Source: Arenicellales bacterium
Lineage (GTDB): Bacteria; Pseudomonadota; Gammaproteobacteria; Arenicellales; JAHEKD01
NCBI GenBank assembly: GCA_028284225.1
Contig: JANQSD010000014.1
Coordinates: 44,029-108,028 of the forward strand
Direction: 5' to 3'
Length of the DNA: 64,000 bases
Position numbers and translations under genes: made by a program. Shown in pieces: positions 56,236 to 64,000 of the stretch (position 1 is its first letter; each line of letters opens with the position of its first letter). The notes under the pieces were generated by a model. The model ran no database searches, was not told where the DNA came from, and saw nothing but the letters and a program-made list of their open reading frames with translations.

Positions 56236-57161
56236 GAGTCATTCTTGCCAGCCCTCGCGGTTTTTGTGCAGGCGTTGACAGGGCCATTGATATTGTCAAC
56301 CGGGCCTTGGAAAATTTTGGCGCACCTATCTACGTGCGCCATGAGGTTGTTCATAACCGTTATGTAGTCGAAGACCTGAAACAAAAAGGTGCGGTGTTTG
56401 TTGATGAACTCAATGAAGTACCGGATGGCAATATCGCTATTTTCAGTGCACATGGTGTATCCAAAGCAGTCCGCAGTGAAGCGGCAAAGCGTGATCTAAA
56501 AGTATTTGATGCCACTTGTCCATTGGTGACCAAAGTTCATATGGAAGTGATCAGAAACCGTAAAAATGACTACGAATGCATATTGATTGGTCACGCCGGT
56601 CATCCCGAGGTTGAGGGTACTATGGGGCAAGCCGAGGATGGTATGTATTTAGTTGAAACACCACAGGATGTAGACAAATTGGTGGTCAAAAATCCTGACC
56701 GTTTATCCTATGTAACTCAGACAACGCTCTCGGTGGATGATACTGCCAAAGTAATAGATACACTACGTGCCCGATTTCCAAATATCGTCGGTCCCAGGAA
56801 AGACGATATTTGCTATGCAACTCAAAACCGTCAGGATGCAGTTAAGGACCTGGCTAAAAGTTGTGACGTAGTGCTGGTTGTTGGGTCTGTCAATAGTTCA
56901 AACTCTAACCGTTTACGAGAACTAGCTGAAAAGCAGGGTATTCCGAGTTATCTTATTGATGGCCCTGAAGATATGAATAAAGACTGGTTTGATGAAAATA
57001 GTAATATTGGTATCACTGCAGGTGCTTCAGCCCCTGAAATATTAGTCAAACAGGTTATTGACAGATTAGCATCCTGGGGAGCGATCCAAAGCGATGAGTT
57101 GGTGACACGCAAAGAAAACATCTCCTTTTCGTTGCCGGTCGAATTGCGTAAAACGGCTTAA
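56232..57161 (+). CDS. ispH: 4-hydroxy-3-methylbut-2-enyl diphosphate reductase
   Basis: Iron-sulfur enzyme of the last step of the MEP isoprenoid pathway. The three cluster cysteines are Cys12 (GFCAGVDRA), Cys96 ([10 protein letters not shown]) and Cys194 ([10 protein letters not shown]). It has 309 residues from the ATG overlapping the lspA stop. The fkpB (slpA) gene that usually lies between lspA and ispH is missing. It is convergent with the minor-pilin operon, with an 11-base gap. Confidence 0.97.
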   Translation: MRVILASPRGFCAGVDRAIDIVNRALENFGAPIYVRHEVVHNRYVVEDLKQKGAVFVDELNEVPDGNIAIFSAHGVSKAVRSEAAKRDLKVFDATCPLVTKVHMEVIRNRKNDYECILIGHAGHPEVEGTMGQAEDGMYLVETPQDVDKLVVKNPDRLSYVTQTTLSVDDTAKVIDTLRARFPNIVGPRKDDICYATQNRQDAVKDLAKSCDVVLVVGSVNSSNSNRLRELAEKQGIPSYLIDGPEDMNKDWFDENSNIGITAGASAPEILVKQVIDRLASWGAIQSDELVTRKENISFSLPVELRKTA

Positions 57162-57172
57162 ATAGGACACCT

Positions 57173-57601
57173 CTAATCCCAACATTCAGCTGAAACGTCA
57201 TTATTATGGCTATCGAGCGCTTGTAGTTGGCCTGAGGAATAGACAGTAAGCTGATAGCAGTTTGTTATATCGCCAGTTACTATCCGGTCGCTTCCAGTTG
57301 CTACAAAAAAATACTCCGTATCGTTAGCTACATAGTTAATCGCATAGTAACCTTTAGGTGTGGTGTATTTTCCGTTTCGTGGGATAAGGATGTCATCGAG
57401 CCTCTGTGGATATTGAAGATGTCTGGAGAAATAGTCCTCAACCAGCGAAGGCAGTTGTAGTACGTATTGTTGTTCAATTCGAAGTTCTGCTTTGATTTTT
57501 GAATTGCTGTAGGTATTGAACCCAAATGACAACAGAATTGCCGTTATAGCCATTGCAATCAATAATTCTATTAAACTGAAACCTCTAGCTTTCATATTCA
57601 T
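57173..57601 (-). CDS. Type IV minor pilin, PilE-like
   Basis: 142 residues with a class III leader: MNMKARG, then the FSLIELLIAMAITAILL helix, with cleavage before Phe and Glu5 present. The globular part has two cysteines near the end (ITNCYQLTV and SAECWD), the D-region loop of PilE-type pilins. It is the last gene of the four-gene pilin operon and its start overlaps the upstream gene's end. Its position next to ispH matches pilE of Pseudomonas. Confidence 0.85.
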   Translation of the reverse strand: MNMKARGFSLIELLIAMAITAILLSFGFNTYSNSKIKAELRIEQQYVLQLPSLVEDYFSRHLQYPQRLDDILIPRNGKYTTPKGYYAINYVANDTEYFFVATGSDRIVTGDITNCYQLTVYSSGQLQALDSHNNDVSAECWD

Positions 57602-58712
57602 AAAGTCTGCGGCATTCCCCTGTAACCGTGACTAACTCGCCGTATTGGCTACGCAAGGAGATGATTTGATTGTCGGATGTGTTTAATTGAAAACTCAGCA
57701 AGTCATCTGTACTAGAAATATCTTGAATAGAAGGTATCACTGCTGTTTGATTTTTTAGTTCGATAGTAATGAATTTATTGGCGTACTCATTCAGGCCGCT
57801 AACAGGATTAACTACGGCTGCTTGAGTGGCAAAATAAATATGTCTATCGATGGTGGTTATCGCTGAGCTGATTAGTTGACCATGATCTAAGCTTAGAAAA
57901 TAACCTGCGTTCATAGTATTAAAAACAGGGTGAGTTTGTAAATCAATTAACTCAGTATTTGTCAAAGGTAACGCCACTTGTGCTGTGACTAAACTGCTAT
58001 CAAAAAGTATATATAAAGTGTTATTAGCCGCTGCTGATACTGTGCTGGTGTTTTGTATAACAAAAACAATAGCCATTTTCGAAGTAGTACCTGAATTAAT
58101 GACTACAAAATCAGGGCGGCTAAAACTTTGGCTGCTGTTAAGATCAAAGTCAATTAGCAGCTCTGTGCCGGAGCGGATTTTCCATATTTTTCCATTTGCC
58201 GAATCAAACTGATAGGTGATATCTGCATCAGTATTTTGATCCAGGTCGAGTGAATAGAATGCTTCAACTTGATTTGAAATGATATTTCCATTAATGCCCA
58301 GACACCCTAATCCGATGTGTTGCTTTGCTGTCTTAACACTTGAACCGGTAATAGTTGTGTTTAATTCAAATACATTGGTTTGATAACGACTATTGAGGCT
58401 ATATCCTGCTAGTGGAATAGTTGTTGTCAAGATAGAGCTTATATAGTGCTTGCCGGTAAAATTTTGATTGCCAATTTTGTGAGAAGTCGTTTCACTTCTT
58501 GGAAGATCATCAAGATTTATTCCAGTTGAAAAGTTTGTTATTTTTGTCTCAATACTCTGGATTAAAAGCTGATTAGCGTGGTGTAACAAATTCGCAAAAT
58601 TAATCTGTTTTTTCAGCAATGTATTTGTTTGCAAAATCACAACTGATGTCATTGCAGTCAAGGCAATAATAATTAACAAAATTAACATAACTGAACCATA
58701 TTGCTTATGCAT
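57585..58712 (-). CDS. PilX-like N-terminus fused to a PilY1-type beta-propeller segment
   Basis: 375 residues. The start MHKQYGSVMLILLIIIALTAM matches the PilX N-terminal helix, which lacks the usual Glu5. Residues to about 140 look PilX-like, then a segment from about 150 to 330 shows PilY1 C-terminal features: the loop DLDQNTDAD at 156-164 with the D-x-D-x-N-x-D-x-D calcium pattern, YQFDSANGKIWKI, NNTLYILFD, and YFLSLDHGQLISSAITT followed by HIYFAT. PilX is normally under 200 residues and PilY1 about 1,000. No separate pilY1 is present. Overlaps on both sides show cotranscription with PilW- and PilE-like genes. Confidence 0.7.
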   Translation of the reverse strand: MHKQYGSVMLILLIIIALTAMTSVVILQTNTLLKKQINFANLLHHANQLLIQSIETKITNFSTGINLDDLPRSETTSHKIGNQNFTGKHYISSILTTTIPLAGYSLNSRYQTNVFELNTTITGSSVKTAKQHIGLGCLGINGNIISNQVEAFYSLDLDQNTDADITYQFDSANGKIWKIRSGTELLIDFDLNSSQSFSRPDFVVINSGTTSKMAIVFVIQNTSTVSAAANNTLYILFDSSLVTAQVALPLTNTELIDLQTHPVFNTMNAGYFLSLDHGQLISSAITTIDRHIYFATQAAVVNPVSGLNEYANKFITIELKNQTAVIPSIQDISSTDDLLSFQLNTSDNQIISLRSQYGELVTVTGECRRLYEYES

Positions 58713-59526
58713 TATGGTTCGCCATGGTTATAATTCTTGAGATTGAATAAGATAAATTTTCAATTTGCACTTCAATTAACACATAAATAGCCAACACCTT
58801 GCTCCAGTCGGAAACAGTGTTAGCACTTTTGAAGATTAGAGTGTCTGTACTGGTCGCTTCGGCATAAGCAACTTTAAATCTTTTGATATCATCTATCAGC
58901 GGTTCATTACGCGGGTTGCCGGATTTATTTAAATATTGCCGGTAAAGCACCTGTGTATTATCGATGCGCCTGACGTAATAAATAATAGACTGAAATGGAT
59001 AAATTTGAGCACCAAGGTTGTTTTTATGAGTTGAATCTCGGCCCCGGCTAATTTGTGCTACAGCACAATTGGTGATGTAAAAAACCCGGCCAGGTGCTGT
59101 ATTTATATCGTTGTAATCTAACGGTACATCGGTTAAATCGGCAAACATCAGATGAACAGCATTGCTGGTGTCGTTAATGTTTGAATTAGAGAATAATGGA
59201 CTGGCTGGGTGCCAGCTACCACTAACATTGCCGGCCAACCAAGGCTCTGTTAATGGATTGTTGCTTGCAACAGGCTGGGTAAATAGCCGATCATGAATAT
59301 TATTTCTATCCACCAGGCAGCCTGTTGATCCTGCGGATTTAACTTCTATCTCAATTTGTTTGACAGATTGCTGCAGCTGATTAATAGCTTTAATGACTTT
59401 TTGCTGACTGGCAGTTGCTTTTAGTCCCAGATTATTAATAGGTGCCAGTGAGCCGATGATAATCACTGATAACGCCATTGCGATCAGTAACTCGACTAAG
59501 CTATACCCCGCACAGTGAGTATTCAT
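58705..59526 (-). CDS. pilW: Type IV minor pilin, PilW-like
   Basis: 273 residues from the ATG overlapping the pilV stop. It has a class III prepilin start (HCAG, then YSLVELLIAMALSVIIIGSLAP, Glu5 present) and a long beta-rich globular part with SAGSTGCLVD and a late LIDDIKRFKVAY segment. Order and size match PilW, which primes pilus assembly with PilV, PilX and PilE. A TTG five codons upstream is less likely. Confidence 0.85.
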   Translation of the reverse strand: MNTHCAGYSLVELLIAMALSVIIIGSLAPINNLGLKATASQQKVIKAINQLQQSVKQIEIEVKSAGSTGCLVDRNNIHDRLFTQPVASNNPLTEPWLAGNVSGSWHPASPLFSNSNINDTSNAVHLMFADLTDVPLDYNDINTAPGRVFYITNCAVAQISRGRDSTHKNNLGAQIYPFQSIIYYVRRIDNTQVLYRQYLNKSGNPRNEPLIDDIKRFKVAYAEATSTDTLIFKSANTVSDWSKVLAIYVLIEVQIENLSYSISRIITMANHNA

Positions 59527-59807
59527 GGTGTTTGAGTACAACTATCATGCTGCTCGATCAGGCAGTTTAATAATTCATACTCATTGTCAGCACTTATGTT
59601 TGAGTAAGACTGTCTGAGCTTATTCAGCGATTGTAATTGTTGCTGTATCTGTAGTTGTTGGAATTTAACTAAACTTAAGTTCGAAGAACTCTGCGACAAA
59701 TGAAAAGTTTTGAATGAGCCAATTGCTACGATAGATAACAACAATAGGCTGACTACTACTTCGGCCAGGGTAAAACCGTAACAAGACAAGTTATCCATAT
59801 TTAGCAT
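59523..59807 (-). CDS. pilV: Type IV minor pilin, PilV-like (short)
   Basis: 94 residues from the ATG at 59807, which has a GGAAG site; the frame opens four codons earlier at 59819. Prepilin start CYG, then FTLAEVVVSLLLLSIVAIG. At this size it lacks most of the globular domain of typical PilV (about 150-185 residues) and ends after an amphipathic Gln-rich helix, so it is truncated or minimal. Its stop overlaps the pilW start (ATGA). It is the first gene of the operon; fimU and fimT are not upstream. Confidence 0.75.
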   Translation of the reverse strand: MLNMDNLSCYGFTLAEVVVSLLLLSIVAIGSFKTFHLSQSSSNLSLVKFQQLQIQQQLQSLNKLRQSYSNISADNEYELLNCLIEQHDSCTQTP

Positions 59808-59879
59808 AATCACTTCCATGTGAATGTTGAGTAATGATAACCGCTACACACCTAACGGTCAAAACATAACAGTATCAAT

Positions 59880-60872
59880 TCATATTAGAAATTTATGTTC
59901 TATAGCGTGTTTATCTAATCCTGCGACCAGCGATAATTGCAACAATATTCTGGCCTGCGTTGCGTTTAACCAGCCTGCCATTATCACGCCTTTGTTGATT
60001 AAATCTATTTCACTACCTATATTGCCGTAAGTTTCTTGCAGGGTTGAACCTTCTCCCGTTCGTGAAGTAATAACAACAATCAATTCGTTGGTTGCAATAT
60101 CAATCTGCTCTGCCATTAATTCACTTACATGACCACCACCAAGTCCATCTATGATTAAGCCGTGGAATTGTTTTGAGTCACTGATTAGTTTCAGCAGCTT
60201 GCCATCATCACCACTATAAGATGTGATAATTGGAACATTGCTAATATTAACCAAATCAGGATGCCGCAGGTCCTCAGGATTAAACAATTGTCGACGTTGC
60301 AACCTGGTTATCATGACTAACCTGTTTTCGCTGAGCCAGCCGATTGCCCCGCCAGGTTTTGATATAAAGGCATCCGGGCGAGAAGTATGTGCTTTAGTCA
60401 CGAAACGCGCGGCATGCACAGTATCATTCAACACCACCATAACACCTTGATCTGCTGACTTGGCATCAGCCGCGGTAATCGCTGCTGCCAGGATATTGGC
60501 ATTACCATCAGCGCTGGGCAAGCTTGCATGCCGCATAGCACCCGTCAAGACAATTGGTTTTGAACTGGAATGGATTAAGTCCAGTGTAAAAGCAGTTTCT
60601 TCAATACTGTCTGTGCCATGGGTAATTACATAGCCATCATGTTCTGTCGAATTAATTAGCTTCATTAATTCCAGTGCGTCGTTTAGCGTGATGCTACTGC
60701 TGTTGATCTGGCGAAACTGCACGGTTTCAATTTCAGCATAATCAGCAAGCTGTGAAATATTATTGACTAATTGTTCCCCGCTCAGGCTTTGTTTAGCGAC
60801 ACCTGTGGCGTCAGTTGTACATGCTATTGTTCCGCCACAGGCAATCAACAGGATTCGTTTTTTGTTCGACAT
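59880..60872 (-). CDS. ansA: Asparaginase/glutaminase family hydrolase
   Basis: 330 residues without a signal peptide, hence cytoplasmic. The two catalytic threonine motifs are present: ACGGTIACT near the start and ITHGTDSIEETAF. The chain deaminates L-asparagine to aspartate. The ATG chosen lies 15 bases after the fumarase stop on the same strand; a TTG directly after that stop would add five residues. Linkage to fumarase suggests that asparagine is fed via aspartate to fumarate and malate. The name ansA is used for cytoplasmic asparaginase I and is tentative. Confidence 0.85.
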   Translation of the reverse strand: MSNKKRILLIACGGTIACTTDATGVAKQSLSGEQLVNNISQLADYAEIETVQFRQINSSSITLNDALELMKLINSTEHDGYVITHGTDSIEETAFTLDLIHSSSKPIVLTGAMRHASLPSADGNANILAAAITAADAKSADQGVMVVLNDTVHAARFVTKAHTSRPDAFISKPGGAIGWLSENRLVMITRLQRRQLFNPEDLRHPDLVNISNVPIITSYSGDDGKLLKLISDSKQFHGLIIDGLGGGHVSELMAEQIDIATNELIVVITSRTGEGSTLQETYGNIGSEIDLINKGVIMAGWLNATQARILLQLSLVAGLDKHAIEHKFLI

Positions 60873-60887
60873 CAATCTATCAAACAA

Positions 60888-62402
60888 TCAAGCTGCAGAT
60901 TGCTGGATTTTGATTTTCCACTCACTTGGACCGCTCTGGTGGACAGACTGTCCATCGCTTGATACGGCAACAGTGACCGGCATATCCTCAATTTCGAATT
61001 CATGGATGGCCTCCATGCCTAAATCCTCAAACGCGACCACGCGCGATGCACGAATAGCTTTGGACACCAAATAAGCTGCACCGCCGACTGCAATCAAATA
61101 AACAGCCTTGTGTTTGGTAATGGCTTCAATGGCAACAGGGCCACGTTCAGCTTTACCGACCATGCCGAGTAATCCCGTTTCTTCCAGCATGAACTCAGTA
61201 AACTTATCCATGCGGGTTGCGGTTGTCGGCCCGGCCGGACCTACCGCTTCATCCCTGACCGGGTCAACAGGTCCAACGTAATAGATGAACCGGTTTTTAA
61301 AGTCAACGCCATCAGGTAAACTTTGCCCAGAGCTGATTAATTCGTGGATGCGTTTATGCGCCGCATCGCGGCCGGTCAGCAGTTTGCCGGATAAAAGAAT
61401 CGTTTCCCCGGGTTGCCAGCTCTGAATGTCTTGTGCTGTGATTTCATCAAGGTTGACCCGCCTGGAACTGGCGCCAGCATCCCACGTAACCTGAGGCCAA
61501 TCTTCAAGTTTTGGGGTGGGCAATTCAGCGACTCCGGAACCATCAAGTGTAAAATGTACGTGCCGGGTTGCGGCACAATTGGGGATCATAGCCACTGGTT
61601 TTGAGGCTGCATGAGTAGGGTAGTCCAGGATTTTTATATCCAGCACAGTCGTCAACCCGCCCAGCCCTTGTGCACCTATGCCAAGTGCGTTTACTTTTTC
61701 ATAGAGCTCAAGGCGTAACTCTTCGACACGGTTTTCCGGACCTTTGGCAATCAGCTCCTGGATATTCACGGGGTCCATCAATGAACGTTTTGCCAATACC
61801 ATGGCTTTCTCTGCTGTACCACCGATGCCGATTCCCAGCATGCCCGGTGGACACCAACCCGCTCCCATGGTGGGTACGGTTTTTAATACCCACTCAACAA
61901 TATCATCACTGGGATTTAACATTGTAAACTTTGACTTGTTTTCCGAACCACCGCCTTTGGCAGCAACTGTAATATCGACTTTATCCCCACTTACCATCTT
62001 GGTATGGATAACCGCAGGAGTATTATCTTTGGTGTTAATGCGCTTGCCAGCAGGATCAGCGAGGATAGACGCACGCAAAACGTTGTCAGGATGCAAGTAA
62101 GCCTTGCGAACACCTTCATTAATCATATCCTCCAACGGCATTTCGGCATCCCACTGCACATCCATACCGATCTCAGCAAATACTGTAACAATGCCGGTAT
62201 CCTGGCAAATTGGTCGCTTGCCTTCGGCACACATACGTGAGTTAATCAATATCTGTGCCATAGCATCCTTGGCTGCCTGAGATTCTTCCATCTGGTAAGC
62301 CTTATATAGCGACTGAATATAATCCTGAGGGTGGTAATAAGAAATATATTGCAACGAATCAGCGACGCTTTGAATTAAATCGTTCTGTTTGATGGTGGTC
62401 AT
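60888..62402 (-). CDS. fumA: Fumarate hydratase, class I (iron-sulfur)
   Basis: Oxygen-sensitive [4Fe-4S] fumarase that interconverts fumarate and malate. It has 504 residues with N- and C-terminal domains fused. Likely cluster cysteines lie in PICQDTGI and IPNCAATRHV; GPTTATRMDKF and IGIGGTAEKAM are class I marks. It is followed by the asparaginase gene in the same direction. No class II fumC is in the window. Confidence 0.95.
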   Translation of the reverse strand: MTTIKQNDLIQSVADSLQYISYYHPQDYIQSLYKAYQMEESQAAKDAMAQILINSRMCAEGKRPICQDTGIVTVFAEIGMDVQWDAEMPLEDMINEGVRKAYLHPDNVLRASILADPAGKRINTKDNTPAVIHTKMVSGDKVDITVAAKGGGSENKSKFTMLNPSDDIVEWVLKTVPTMGAGWCPPGMLGIGIGGTAEKAMVLAKRSLMDPVNIQELIAKGPENRVEELRLELYEKVNALGIGAQGLGGLTTVLDIKILDYPTHAASKPVAMIPNCAATRHVHFTLDGSGVAELPTPKLEDWPQVTWDAGASSRRVNLDEITAQDIQSWQPGETILLSGKLLTGRDAAHKRIHELISSGQSLPDGVDFKNRFIYYVGPVDPVRDEAVGPAGPTTATRMDKFTEFMLEETGLLGMVGKAERGPVAIEAITKHKAVYLIAVGGAAYLVSKAIRASRVVAFEDLGMEAIHEFEIEDMPVTVAVSSDGQSVHQSGPSEWKIKIQQSAA

Positions 62403-62477
62403 ACTGGGTGCTCAATTAAACTGATAAAGAGTTTAACAAAATAATTAACTTCAAGTTCAAGTCCTTGAGAGTAGTTG

Positions 62478-63221
62478 TCAAATATCGAGTCTAAATGAAA
62501 ACCGGGTAGAAAGATTAGAGGCTTGGTTGTGTGTTTTGTTAATTAACTGTTGTAACGAACGGTTATCTAGATAATTGATATTTATTCGCCTGTTTTTATT
62601 ATCGACAATGCATTGTGTAAGGCTTTTCGTATGCGAGTGTTTTCTGGACATTAGGATTGATTCACTTTTTGCATTAGAATTTTGCCTGAGATGAAAATCG
62701 ATTATTTTTGTTTGTGTAGGTTTATTTTTTAACCAGTTTGCGAAAAGCCTTTGTCTATAAGGAATAATAAATTCGGCATTCTGAGATGAAGATGTGGTTA
62801 TAAACCAGGGCCGATTTAAAATCTGTTGATGATTCAAAGTGCTATTGTCCCAGTCAAATATATCAATACTCTGTTGCTGAAAAACCAGCAATCTAAACGG
62901 ATTGAAATTTTCTGCATCAAACTCATCATTTAGCCAGGTTGTAATTTTATTTTCCTGACTTAATGCTTGTAAAATGATTTCTCCACGGCTGGTCTCTGTG
63001 ATCTTTGTATGATCTTGATAACGATTTAAAAGACATAAAATAATTCCGGAACTGTGAATGCCGAACCAACTCCCATTAGAAATACCATCCACTGGATAAG
63101 CGTAGTTAGCTGAAGATTTAGTATTAAAGTTCCATCCAGTTTCATGGCGTTCAATTCGTTCATCACGATTCATGGTTATAACCAATCCATCGGCATTACT
63201 GTGCATAGTTACAGTGCACAT
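62478..63221 (-). CDS. NRDE (TANGO2-like) family protein
   Basis: 247 residues beginning MCTVTMHSNADGLVITMNRDER, which carries the N-R-D-E motif and the second-position cysteine of the family. Downstream, YPVDGISNGSWFGIH and CLLNRY match the fold of N-terminal nucleophile-like TANGO2 proteins; Cys2 may become the N-terminal residue. TANGO2 homologues have been linked to haem or lipid handling, but bacterial roles are unsettled. It lies 15 bases after a DinB-like gene on the same strand, so the two probably form an operon. Confidence 0.75.
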   Translation of the reverse strand: MCTVTMHSNADGLVITMNRDERIERHETGWNFNTKSSANYAYPVDGISNGSWFGIHSSGIILCLLNRYQDHTKITETSRGEIILQALSQENKITTWLNDEFDAENFNPFRLLVFQQQSIDIFDWDNSTLNHQQILNRPWFITTSSSQNAEFIIPYRQRLFANWLKNKPTQTKIIDFHLRQNSNAKSESILMSRKHSHTKSLTQCIVDNKNRRININYLDNRSLQQLINKTHNQASNLSTRFSFRLDI

Positions 63222-63236
63222 AAATTTATACTCGGG

Positions 63237-63737
63237 CTAGGTGGCGTTTTGCTGGCGTAGGTAGCTCGCGGTACTGGGAGCTACCCCTACATCAGAAGCA
63301 AATGAAATATCCCAACTTTTTGCCAGTAGTTTAATATAAGCCAAATGATGAATGCTGTGATTGAGCAGATAACACAACTCACGGGACAAGTTGCTTGAAA
63401 TGGTAACATTCTCAGTTTGAGAAACGGATACTTCTGTACAAATTACCAAGGGCTTGTCCACGAATGATGATTTTTTAATCCATACAGAGACTGTATCAAT
63501 TAAATTAATTGCAGCTTTACGGTCAGATTCGATATTACTATTACGATTGCGAGCATTATAATCAATATAGCCAACATCATATCCTTGTTGCACAGCCAGA
63601 TAATGGTCCAGAATATGGCGAATATGCTGGCCAATACTGGAGGTTGATAAGTGTGTGTACATCTGATCAGATAGTGAGTTTACGACTGTTTTGGTCTGCT
63701 CTAGTGTTTTGATGTTTTCTCTGGCAATTCTATTCAT
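63237..63737 (-). CDS. DinB-fold metalloprotein
   Basis: 166-residue four-helix protein. The metal-site histidines appear in SIGQHIRHILDHY and in LNHSIHHLAYIKLLA, the DinB/YfiT pattern. Members are often thiol transferases or of unknown role. It is upstream of, and probably cotranscribed with, the NRDE protein gene. Its last 15 codons run through a hairpin-forming repeat (63257-63290), so the native C-terminus may have been altered. Confidence 0.7.
   Translation of the reverse strand: MNRIARENIKTLEQTKTVVNSLSDQMYTHLSTSSIGQHIRHILDHYLAVQQGYDVGYIDYNARNRNSNIESDRKAAINLIDTVSVWIKKSSFVDKPLVICTEVSVSQTENVTISSNLSRELCYLLNHSIHHLAYIKLLAKSWDISFASDVGVAPSTASYLRQQNAT
63257..63290. repeat. REP-like palindrome inside the 3' end of the DinB-fold gene
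   Basis: GTAGG then TAGCTC pairs with GAGCTA then CCCCTAC around a GCGGTACTGG-type loop, with two extra bases on one arm. This G+C-rich stem in an A+T-rich area resembles dispersed REP-like units. It encodes the last residues of the DinB-fold protein (GVAPSTASYLRQQ). Confidence 0.45.
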
Positions 63738-63908
63738 AATTTTAAATCTGGCGTTAATTAATACATTCTATGACCTGAGTAAGATCAAAAAATTTCCTCG
63801 GCAGGCAAAATAATTACTTAATCTTATTATTTGAGCTAGATTAAGTTGCAAAGAAGATACTAGAACGTCTCTAGTTCAAATAGTTACCAACCTGTCTTTA
63901 AAAAGAGT

Positions 63909-63914
63909 TAGAAT
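63909..63914 (+). promoter_or_regulatory. Possible -10 box of the tRNA gene
   Basis: TAGAAT lies 10 bases before the tRNA 5' end, with TTACCA 19 bases further upstream as a poor -35 box. The 186 bases from the DinB-fold gene to the tRNA are A+T-rich and show nothing else. Confidence 0.3.
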
Positions 63915-63923
63915 TTACGCTCT

Positions 63924-64000
63924 GCGCCCGTAGCTCAGTTGGATAGAGTATCTGGCTTCGAACCAGGTGGTCGGGAGTTCGAATCTCTCCGGGCGCGCCA
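63924..64000 (+). tRNA. tRNA-Arg (anticodon UCG)
   Basis: 77 bases fold into a cloverleaf. The acceptor arms GCGCCCG and CGGGCGC are fully paired, the D arm GCTC/GAGT carries GG and A20 (an arginine identity base), and the anticodon loop CTTCGAA is closed by CTGG/CCAG, giving anticodon TCG. The T arm contains TTCGAAT. CCA is encoded and the window ends exactly there. It reads CGA codons. Confidence 0.95.

Noticed and set aside
63924..64000. Possible attachment site at the tRNA-Arg gene
   Set aside because: tRNA 3' ends often serve as integration sites, but the window ends at the CCA and shows no duplicate or integrase, so there is no evidence.

Overview
The window is a dense, ordinary-looking bacterial chromosome segment, about 42-43 % G+C by eye. 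It carries roughly 60 protein genes and one tRNA. I see no prophage, no transposase gene, no rRNA and no CRISPR array. The gene set and order indicate a gammaproteobacterium. Supporting evidence is an LPS-bearing outer membrane (LptD, SurA), ubiquinone synthesis genes (UbiK, IspB), the glyoxylate shunt with AceK, the GatCAB indirect tRNA amidation pathway, and a gene order (ispB-rplU-rpmA-obgE-proB-rpsT-murJ-ribF-lspA-ispH-minor pilins) that closely follows the one known from Pseudomonas. I cannot assign a genus.

Layout. Positions 1-7.4 kb hold an agmatinase-type ureohydrolase, a heat-shock Hsp20 with a sigma-32-like promoter, argB, a YiiX-like papain-fold hydrolase, a secreted HExxH peptidase, gamma-glutamyltranspeptidase and a D-amino-acid aminotransferase. 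Positions 7.6-12.9 kb hold a LysR regulator divergent from isocitrate lyase, convergent aceK and an EamA exporter. Positions 13-16.3 kb hold gatCAB, divergent from the cell-shape block. Positions 16.4-25.7 kb form one long wall-elongation operon (mreBCD-mrdA-rodA-mltB-rlpA-dacA-ybeD-lipB). Positions 25.7-32 kb hold murU, lptD, surA, ubiK and comM. Positions 32-36 kb hold a YHS/DoxX-like pair followed by a tight cassette of two ATP-grasp proteins and an MFS transporter, the least explained part of the window. Positions 36-46 kb hold the pyruvate dehydrogenase operon, pntAB and an acetoacetyl-CoA reductase. Positions 46-57 kb hold glycerate kinase, ispB, ribosomal L21/L27, obgE, proB, rpsT, murJ, ribF, lspA and ispH. 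Positions 57-60 kb hold a reduced minor-pilin operon. Positions 60-64 kb hold asparaginase, class I fumarase, an NRDE protein, a DinB-fold protein and tRNA-Arg(UCG).

How the genes work together. The 16-25 kb block builds the lateral wall. The surrounding genes feed it (MurU sugar recycling, MurJ lipid II flipping, DacA trimming, IspB polyprenyl synthesis) and assemble the outer membrane. Central carbon genes cluster as PDH (acetyl-CoA), the glyoxylate shunt (AceA/AceK) and PntAB plus an acetoacetyl-CoA reductase (NADPH-linked polyhydroxybutyrate branch).

The most unusual observations are: (1) the ATP-grasp/ATP-grasp/MFS cassette; (2) a pilin-like protein that fuses a PilX N-terminus to a PilY1-type beta-propeller with a calcium loop, in a cluster with no separate pilY1; (3) a dihydrolipoamide dehydrogenase with two N-terminal lipoyl domains; (4) ribosomal protein L21 with a helix-hairpin-helix tail; (5) loss of ileS and fkpB from the ribF-ispH operon, with a small Shine-Dalgarno-led ORF in the ileS position; (6) several palindromic or miniature repeat families, one sharing an identical 24-base core between two distant sites; and (7) very short ORFs coupled to the start codons of lptD and the EamA gene.
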